A DNA stretch of 11,052 nucleotides, taken from CF-113 sp035716135 (GTDB lineage: Bacteria > Chloroflexota > Ktedonobacteria > Ktedonobacterales > Ktedonobacteraceae). The stretch is from NCBI GenBank assembly GCA_035716135.1, contig DASTKD010000314.1, forward strand, positions 1-11,052. Direction: 5' to 3'. Position numbers and translations under genes: made by a program. Under the pieces are notes generated by a model, which was not told where the DNA came from, ran no database searches, and worked only from the letters and a program-made list of their open reading frames with translations. This document shows positions 6,477 through 11,052 of this stretch, in pieces; within the stretch, counting starts at the first letter, position 1; each line of letters begins with the position of its first letter.

Positions 6477-7607
6477 TTGAAACACGTCTTTGGTTTTTTC
6501 AAACAGGTCGCGGAAAATGTTTTTGCCGTTCTGCTCGCTCTGTTCTTTTTCGAGGCGGGCAAACTCTTCGAGCAGGCGTTTCTGATCCGCGCTCAGGTTG
6601 GTGGGGGTGACGACTTTGACGATAACGTGCTGGTCGCCGCGCGCGCTGCTATGCACGACGGGTACGCCCATGCCCTTGAGGCGGAACGAGCGGTTGCTTT
6701 GCGTGCCAGCCGGAACCTTGAGGATGGTTGATTTGCCGTCAACCGTTGGCACTTCCACTTCGTCGCCCAGCGCGGCCTGCGCAAAGCTGATGGGCAATTC
6801 GTATTGAATGTCGTTGCCCTGACGCTTGAAGAACGGGTGCGGTTTGACGCTGAGAATGACGTACAGGTTGCCCGGCGTGCCGCCGCGCGAACTGACTTCA
6901 CCCTCGCCGGTGACGCGCACATTGATGCCGTCATCGACGCCCGCCGGAATGTTGACCACCACGCGGCGATTGTTGCGCACGCGCCCCTGGCCGCGACACT
7001 TCTCGCAGGGCGTAGTGATGACCTTGCCCTCGCCCCGGCAGCGTTCGCACATCGTCACGTTGACGAATTGCCCGAAGATGGATTGCTGCACACGGCGAAT
7101 CTCGCCTTTGCCCTGGCAGGCCGAACAACGAGTGGTGGATGTACCCGGCTGCGCGCCGCTGCCCCGGCAGTTTGAACACGCTTCCCAGCGCGGCAACTCG
7201 ATCTCTTTCTGGCAGCCAAAAACGGCCTCTTCAAAAGAAATGGTCAATTCAAAGCGGATATCCGCGCCTCGTTGTGGCTCGGAACGGCGTTGTGTGCCGG
7301 TCGCGCCCGCGAAAAAATCAAAGAGATCATTAATGGAGCCAAAGCCCGCGAAATCGCCGAAGCCCCCGGCGCTCCCACCATTCAATCCGGCATGTCCATA
7401 ACGATCGTAGACCGAGCGTTTTTGTGGGTCGCTCAGCGTCTCGTAAGCTTCATTGATCTCAATAAAACGCGCTTCCGCGCCCGGCTCTTTATTTGTATCA
7501 GGATGGTATTGCTTGGCGAGACGCCGGTAAGCTTTCTTCAGCTCATCTTCGCCCGCGCCGCGTGTTACCCCCAGTATTTCATAATAATCTCGTTTGCTTG
7601 TGGACAT
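6474..7607 (-). CDS. dnaJ: Chaperone protein DnaJ (Hsp40, type I)
   Basis: DnaJ delivers unfolded clients to DnaK and stimulates its ATPase. The 377-residue protein has the full type I layout: a J-domain (about 5-72) with the essential HPD at 35-37; a Gly/Phe-rich linker (about 72-104); a cysteine-rich zinc domain with four CxxCxGxG repeats starting at Cys144, Cys161, Cys187 and Cys201; and the two C-terminal client-binding beta domains (about 215-335). The length is normal for the family (about 370-385). GAAGGA (AAGGA at 7615-7619) lies 7 nt before the ATG at 7607. The gene follows dnaK after 193 bp that contain a strong hairpin, so dnaJ is likely expressed at a different level from dnaK or has its own promoter. 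It converges on the EEP gene. Confidence 0.97.
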   Translation of the reverse strand: MSTSKRDYYEILGVTRGAGEDELKKAYRRLAKQYHPDTNKEPGAEARFIEINEAYETLSDPQKRSVYDRYGHAGLNGGSAGGFGDFAGFGSINDLFDFFAGATGTQRRSEPQRGADIRFELTISFEEAVFGCQKEIELPRWEACSNCRGSGAQPGTSTTRCSACQGKGEIRRVQQSIFGQFVNVTMCERCRGEGKVITTPCEKCRGQGRVRNNRRVVVNIPAGVDDGINVRVTGEGEVSSRGGTPGNLYVILSVKPHPFFKRQGNDIQYELPISFAQAALGDEVEVPTVDGKSTILKVPAGTQSNRSFRLKGMGVPVVHSSARGDQHVIVKVVTPTNLSADQKRLLEEFARLEKEQSEQNGKNIFRDLFEKTKDVFQ

Positions 7608-7658
7608 TAACAGGTCCTTCGTGTTACATACAGGACGCGGCCTGGTTCGCGCTCCCTC

Positions 7659-7700
7659 ATACTACAATGTCTTACAGTGTATTATCTAATACTACGTTGT
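7659..7700. repeat. Palindrome and direct repeats between dnaK and dnaJ
   Basis: ATACTACAATGT (7659-7670) recurs as ATACTACGTTGT (7689-7700; 10 of 12), and between them is the palindrome GTATTA-TC-TAATAC (7679-7692). The AT-rich palindrome contains GATAAT on the minus strand, a possible -10 for a dnaJ promoter, but I find no matching -35. It could equally be a regulator site. Confidence 0.35.
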
Positions 7701-7747
7701 TTCGCCCGGTTGCGCAAGGGTTTAGCCCTTTTATCAGCTTCAATATG

Positions 7748-7800
7748 TTTTATCAAGCAGCATACGACAAGCCCCGCTTGTCGTATGCTGCTTGATAAAA
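7748..7800. repeat. Perfect 25-bp hairpin abutting the dnaK stop codon
   Basis: The arms 7748-7772 and 7776-7800 are perfectly complementary, with loop CCC. The repeat ends at the base next to the dnaK TAA (7801-7803). In both directions the stem begins with TTTT and ends with AAAA, the reverse of a canonical intrinsic terminator, so simple rho-independent termination is doubtful. A role in protecting the dnaK mRNA 3' end, partial termination before dnaJ, or RNase III processing is plausible. Confidence 0.75.
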
Positions 7801-9705
7801 TTACATTTCTTTGTATTCGCCCTCGATGGGTTCGTCGGGGGAAGGTGCGCCGTTTGGTGGCTCTTGATCGGTGGGACCCTGTTCCGCGCCGTCCGGGCCA
7901 CCAGAGGAGCGGTAAATGGACTCGCTGATCCTGTAAAATGCCTGTTCCAACGCTTCGCGCGCTGATTTCATACGCGCCACATCGTCGGTGGCGAGCGCGG
8001 CCCGCACGTCGGCGATCTTCGTTTCGAGTTCGCCTTTCTGCTCGGATGTGAGCTTGTCGCCCAGATCGGTGATGCTCTTCTCGGCGCGGTAGGCGGCGCT
8101 ATCGGCTAGATTGCGCTCTTCCACCTCTTCTTTGCGCAGCTTGTCCTCGCTGGCGTGGGCCTCGGCGTCGCGCACCATTTTCTCGATCTGGTCTTTGTTA
8201 AGGCCGCTGGATGCCACGATGGTGATCTTCTGTTCGCGGCCCGTGCCTTTGTCGCGCGCCGAGACATTGACGATACCGTTGGCATCGATGTCGAAGGTCA
8301 CTTCGACCTGTGGCACACCGCGCGGAGCAGGTGGAATGCCATCAAGGATGAAGCTGCCCAGCGAGCGGTTGTCTTTCGCAAACTCGCGCTCACCTTGCAA
8401 GACGTTGATCTCAACGCTGGGCTGGTTGTCGCTGGCGGTTGAGAAGACCTGGCCCTTCTGGGTTGGGATAGTGGTGTTGCGCTCGATCAGTTTGGTAGAG
8501 ACGCCGCCCAGCGTTTCGATGCCCAGCGAAAGCGGAGTGACATCGAGCAGTAGCACGTCTTTGACATCGCCCGTCAGCACGCCGGCCTGGATGGCCGCGC
8601 CGACGGCTACGACTTCGTCGGGGTTCACGCCGCGATGCGGGTCGCGGTCAAAGATGCGGCGTACCAGCGTCTGCACGGCTGGCATACGAGTCTGGCCGCC
8701 CACCAGCACGACTTCGTCGATGTCGCCGGGGCGCACGCTGGCATCGGCCAGCGCCTTCATGACGGGGCCGCGCGATTTCTCGATCAGGTCCTCGACCAGT
8801 TGCTCAAGTTTGGAGCGGGTAAGTGTCACGTTCAGGTGTTTGGGGCCGCTGGCATCGGCGGTGATAAAGGGCAGGTTGACCTCGGTTTGCATGGAACTGG
8901 AGAGTTCCTTCTTGGCCTTCTCGGCTGCTTCTTTCAAACGCTGCAAGGCCATGCGGTCCTGGCGCAGATCGATGCCCTGCTCCTTGCGGAACTCGTCGGC
9001 CAGCCAGTTGATGACGCGCTGGTCGAAATCGTCGCCGCCCAGGTGCGTATCGCCGTTGGTGCTTTTGACTTCAAAAACGCCATCGCCCAGTTCGAGGATG
9101 GAGATGTCGAAGGTACCGCCGCCCAGGTCGTAGACGCCGATGCGCTCGTCTTTTTTCTTATCGAGACCATAGGCCAGCGATGCGGCGGTCGGCTCGTTGA
9201 TGATGCGCAGCACTTCGAGTCCGGCGATTTTGCCGGCGTCGCGCGTGGCCTGGCGCTGGGCGTCGTTGAAGTAGGCGGGAACGGTAATTACCGCCTGGAT
9301 GACGCGCTCGCCCAGGTAGGCTTCGGCGTCGGTCTTGAGTTTCTGCAAGATCATGGCGGAAATTTCCGGCGGGCTGTACTGCTTGCCCTGCACTTCCACC
9401 CAGGCGTCGCCATTGCTGGCGCGTACCACTTTGTAGGGAACCAGCCGCTTGTCGCGGTCTACTTCCACGTCGTCGTATTTGCGGCCCATGAAACGCTTGA
9501 TGGAGTAGACGGTATTTTCCGGGTTGGTCACGGCCTGACGCTTGGCAACTTCGCCTACCAGGCGCTCGCCACTTTTATTGACCGCCACAATAGATGGCGT
9601 GGTGCGCGCGCCTTCCGCGTTAGGGATGACGACGGGTTCTCCGCCTTCCATGACTGCGACACACGAATTGGTTGTTCCCAGATCGATTCCAATAACTTTT
9701 GGCAC
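7801..9705 (-). CDS. dnaK: Chaperone protein DnaK (Hsp70)
   Basis: DnaK is the cytoplasmic ATP-driven chaperone that binds exposed hydrophobic peptides in a cycle with DnaJ and GrpE. The 634-residue product carries all nucleotide-domain signatures: IGIDLGTTNS (5-14), catalytic Lys70 in SIKRFMG, DLGGGTFD (193-200) and VLVGGQTRMP (333-342). The interdomain linker VLLLDVTPLSL is at 384-394, followed by the substrate-binding beta domain (to about 505), the helical lid and a Gly/Pro/Asp/Glu-rich flexible tail ending EGEYKEM. The segment around 76-105 keeps the roughly 20-residue insertion that Firmicutes and Actinobacteria DnaK usually lack. The start is a GTG at 9705, supported by AGGAGG (9713-9718) 7 nt upstream. 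It lies 40 bp after hrcA with no terminator between them, so the two are very probably co-transcribed. Confidence 0.98.
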   Translation of the reverse strand: MPKVIGIDLGTTNSCVAVMEGGEPVVIPNAEGARTTPSIVAVNKSGERLVGEVAKRQAVTNPENTVYSIKRFMGRKYDDVEVDRDKRLVPYKVVRASNGDAWVEVQGKQYSPPEISAMILQKLKTDAEAYLGERVIQAVITVPAYFNDAQRQATRDAGKIAGLEVLRIINEPTAASLAYGLDKKKDERIGVYDLGGGTFDISILELGDGVFEVKSTNGDTHLGGDDFDQRVINWLADEFRKEQGIDLRQDRMALQRLKEAAEKAKKELSSSMQTEVNLPFITADASGPKHLNVTLTRSKLEQLVEDLIEKSRGPVMKALADASVRPGDIDEVVLVGGQTRMPAVQTLVRRIFDRDPHRGVNPDEVVAVGAAIQAGVLTGDVKDVLLLDVTPLSLGIETLGGVSTKLIERNTTIPTQKGQVFSTASDNQPSVEINVLQGEREFAKDNRSLGSFILDGIPPAPRGVPQVEVTFDIDANGIVNVSARDKGTGREQKITIVASSGLNKDQIEKMVRDAEAHASEDKLRKEEVEERNLADSAAYRAEKSITDLGDKLTSEQKGELETKIADVRAALATDDVARMKSAREALEQAFYRISESIYRSSGGPDGAEQGPTDQEPPNGAPSPDEPIEGEYKEM

Positions 9706-9712
9706 TGTTGCC

Positions 9713-9718
9713 CCTCCT
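9713..9718 (-). promoter_or_regulatory. Shine-Dalgarno fixing the GTG start of dnaK
   Basis: A perfect AGGAGG is followed by 7 nt and then GTG at 9703-9705. No ATG is available at a suitable distance, and the Hsp70 N-terminus (MPKVIGIDLG) begins exactly there. Confidence 0.8.
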
Positions 9719-9745
9719 ATGTGTTTGTTTTTTATTACATTTCAG

Positions 9746-10804
9746 TTATTCTTCGAAGCCGTACATTTCTGCCAGCAATTCGTTCATAACCTGTGTCATA
9801 TAGCGCACAACGGCGATAGCCCGCCCGTATTGCATACGTGTCGGGCCGATTACGCCCAGCAAACCGCCGACTTTGCCTTCCTGACCATAGCGAGCGACGA
9901 CCAGGCTTACATCGCGCATCTCGTCCCACTCGTTCTCGCCCCCGATGATGATCTGAACACCATCAGAGGTGCGCAGTTGCGAGGCCAGGACGGGTAAGAA
10001 GCGATTCTGCTCTAACACTTCCATGACCTTGCGCACACGCTCGTTGCGCTCCTCCTCTGGCCCCATACGGCTATATTCTGGCTGTTCCAGAATGTTGACT
10101 ACGCCTTCGCGGTAGAATATGTCGCCCAGGGGGTCGCCATGCTGTTCCAGAATGTTCGCAATGGTTGTACCGATAAGCCGCTCGACGGGCGTGAAATCCA
10201 TGCTATTCAAATCCGCCGCGACCTCCAGAGCGCCTTTGCCGTGGAAAAGCTGGTTCAGCCGCTCTGCCATTGCGCTCAACTCGGTCTGATCGACCGGAGC
10301 TTCCAATAACAGGCGCTGCTGCTTCACGGTGCCATCGCGCAATACCAGCACAAGATGTGCCGAGAGGTCCGTCACCGAGAGCAGTTCAAAGTGCTTGAGA
10401 AAGCCCACGTTGGAACGCGGCGATGTCATGACTGCCGCGTTGTGCAGCAGACGCGCCATCACCGAGGCCGTCAAACGTACCCACTGGTCGAGCTGATCCT
10501 GCACCTGGTAGAACTGGTGGCGGATGAGGCGCTGCTCGTTGAGCGAAAGCGCGGACTCCTGCATAAGATGTTCCACGAAGTAGCGATAGCCCAGGTCGGT
10601 AGGGACACGCCCTGCCGAGGTATGCGGCTGGTAGATCAGATGAGCCTCTTCCAGTCCGGCCAGCTCGTGCCGCACGGTAGCCGAACTATAATTCAAGCGA
10701 TATTTGCGCACCAGCGTTTCAGATGCTACAGGCGTCGCGCTATGGATATATTCTTCGACGAGCGCGCGCAGGATGTCCTGCTTGCGCTGGCTCATGGGTA
10801 TCAT
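9746..10804 (-). CDS. hrcA: Heat-inducible transcription repressor HrcA
   Basis: HrcA binds CIRCE operators in front of class I heat-shock operons and is itself folded with chaperonin help, closing a feedback loop. The 352-residue protein shows the N-terminal winged helix-turn-helix (about 5-75), including TPVASETLVRKYRLNYSSAT (24-43) with the putative recognition helix SATVRHELAGLE (41-52) and the family signature HTSAGRVPTDLGYRYFVE (61-78). The C-terminal dimerisation region has IIIGGEN (285-291) and GVIGPTRMQY (317-326). The ATG at 10804 is used; AAGGA (10816-10820) lies 11 nt upstream, a little far. The alternative Met4 would be 20 nt away. hrcA leads the operon and is followed by dnaK after 40 bp. 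The usual partner grpE is absent from this position. Confidence 0.96.
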   Translation of the reverse strand: MIPMSQRKQDILRALVEEYIHSATPVASETLVRKYRLNYSSATVRHELAGLEEAHLIYQPHTSAGRVPTDLGYRYFVEHLMQESALSLNEQRLIRHQFYQVQDQLDQWVRLTASVMARLLHNAAVMTSPRSNVGFLKHFELLSVTDLSAHLVLVLRDGTVKQQRLLLEAPVDQTELSAMAERLNQLFHGKGALEVAADLNSMDFTPVERLIGTTIANILEQHGDPLGDIFYREGVVNILEQPEYSRMGPEEERNERVRKVMEVLEQNRFLPVLASQLRTSDGVQIIIGGENEWDEMRDVSLVVARYGQEGKVGGLLGVIGPTRMQYGRAIAVVRYMTQVMNELLAEMYGFEE

Positions 10805-10820
10805 GGTTAGATACGTCCTT

Positions 10821-10839
10821 GCAACATCCGCGATGTTGC
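10821..10839 (-). promoter_or_regulatory. Leader hairpin adjacent to the hrcA Shine-Dalgarno
   Basis: GCAACATC (10821-10828) and GATGTTGC (10832-10839) are a perfect 8-bp inverted repeat with a 3-nt loop. In the hrcA mRNA it ends at the base immediately before AAGGA. It may influence ribosome access, by RNA-thermometer-like behaviour or by fixing the start-site context, but it does not itself cover the Shine-Dalgarno. Confidence 0.5.
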
Positions 10840-10871
10840 TATGATACGATGCTTGTCAATGATGATTGCTA

Positions 10872-10892
10872 GCAGTCTCACCATGAGACTGC
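10872..10892 (-). promoter_or_regulatory. Inverted repeat at the predicted hrcA transcription start
   Basis: GCAGTCTCA (10872-10880) and TGAGACTGC (10884-10892) form a perfect 9-bp inverted repeat with a 3-nt spacer. The -10 at 10899-10904 predicts transcription start near 10892, so this repeat would form a 5'-terminal stem-loop of the mRNA or lie where an operator just downstream of a promoter would. It does not match CIRCE. Confidence 0.5.
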
Positions 10893-10898
10893 AAATAC

Positions 10899-10928
10899 AG
10901 AATAGCACTCAACGAGGGGGATTGTCAA
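10899..10928 (-). promoter_or_regulatory. Sigma-70-type promoter of the hrcA-dnaK operon
   Basis: On the minus strand TTGACA (10923-10928) is separated by 18 bp from TATTCT (10899-10904). The -35 is a perfect consensus; the -10 is fair (TATTCT). The predicted leader is about 88 nt. The -35 overlaps the left half of the CIRCE-like element. Confidence 0.6.
10902..10928 (-). promoter_or_regulatory. Diverged CIRCE-like operator for HrcA
   Basis: The CIRCE consensus is TTAGCACTC-N9-GAGTGCTAA. The minus strand here reads TTGACAATC-N9-GAGTGCTAT: 8 of 9 matches in the right half, 6 of 9 in the left, and exactly 9 bases between. The changed bases in the left half create a consensus -35 (TTGACA). Position just upstream of hrcA supports a real HrcA site, but the left half is weak. 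Confidence 0.55.
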
Positions 10929-10933
10929 GTGGT

Positions 10934-11052
10934 CAGGGCGGTGAATGATTGCCAGGTTGGATGGTGACAGGGCAAAGGCGACCGCAAGGGTCGCCTCTAC
11001 TATGAACGTCCCCTTTTTCACGGTTGTGTCATAGTAGAGGCGACCCTTGCGG
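10934..11052. mobile_element. MITE-like element, copy 2 (truncated by window end)
   Basis: It starts with CAGGGCGGTGAATGATTGCC (10934-10953), the same terminal repeat as copy 1, and carries the 28-bp core at 10975-11002 identical to the reverse complement of 3932-3959. It is therefore inverted relative to copy 1. Past the core it continues with a related TATGAACGTCCCCTTTTTCA segment. It then has a second core in opposite orientation, so 10982-11004 and 11030-11052 form a perfect 23-bp inverted repeat with a 25-nt loop. The distal end is outside the window. No coding potential is seen. Confidence 0.7.

Noticed and set aside
7712..7732. AAGGG-TTTAG-CCCTT followed by TTAT as an intrinsic terminator on the + strand
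   Set aside because: The stem is only 5 bp, and no + strand gene lies upstream; in the dnaK/dnaJ direction there is no U-tract after it.
7608..7747. CIRCE upstream of dnaJ
   Set aside because: No TTAGCACTC/GAGTGCTAA-like half-sites are present in the dnaK-dnaJ intergenic region.
8111..9789. Long open frames on the + strand opposite dnaK (about 340 and 384 codons)
   Set aside because: They lie antisense to an unambiguous, full-length dnaK, have no family motifs, and their openness follows from the GC-rich codon pattern of dnaK.
10834..10859. A second TTGACA (minus strand, near 10854-10859) as another hrcA promoter
   Set aside because: No acceptable -10 occurs 16-19 bp downstream; the nearest TATCAT is only 7 bp away.

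Overview
This window looks chromosomal, from a bacterium of moderate to high GC. Gene content and order (hrcA-dnaK-dnaJ without grpE, a RecG with a long N-terminal extension) and the many intergenic fold-back repeats suggest a Chloroflexota member, possibly Ktedonobacteria. That placement is inference; no 16S or other lineage marker is present.

Layout from left to right: (1) positions 1-120 hold the last 39 codons of a membrane protein on the + strand. (2) recG (+) follows, behind a good sigma-70 promoter. (3) An EamA/DMT-family permease gene (-) converges on recG with a 3-bp gap. (4) A 340-bp intergenic region contains a 131-bp MITE-like element with inverted terminal repeats. (5) An aldo/keto reductase gene (-) is next. 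(6) A 534-bp intergenic region carries two unrelated fold-back repeats. (7) An endonuclease/exonuclease/phosphatase-family gene (+) converges on dnaJ (-), and a perfect 28-bp inverted repeat contains both stop codons. (8) The heat-shock cluster hrcA-dnaK-dnaJ reads leftward from about 10.9 kb to 6.5 kb. A perfect 25-bp hairpin directly abuts the dnaK stop codon. (9) The hrcA promoter region carries a diverged CIRCE-like operator over the -35 element and two hairpins in the leader. (10) A second, inverted copy of the MITE-like element begins 5 bp upstream of the hrcA -35 hexamer and runs off the window end.

Functionally the window combines DNA repair and replication-fork rescue (RecG), a self-regulated chaperone operon (HrcA represses dnaK and itself; DnaJ is the DnaK co-chaperone), and three general housekeeping or accessory enzymes and transporters. 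I see no phage, CRISPR, toxin-antitoxin or biosynthetic system. The unusual content is non-coding: at least five different long inverted repeats, several placed exactly at gene ends or promoters, plus the unusual regulatory region of hrcA.
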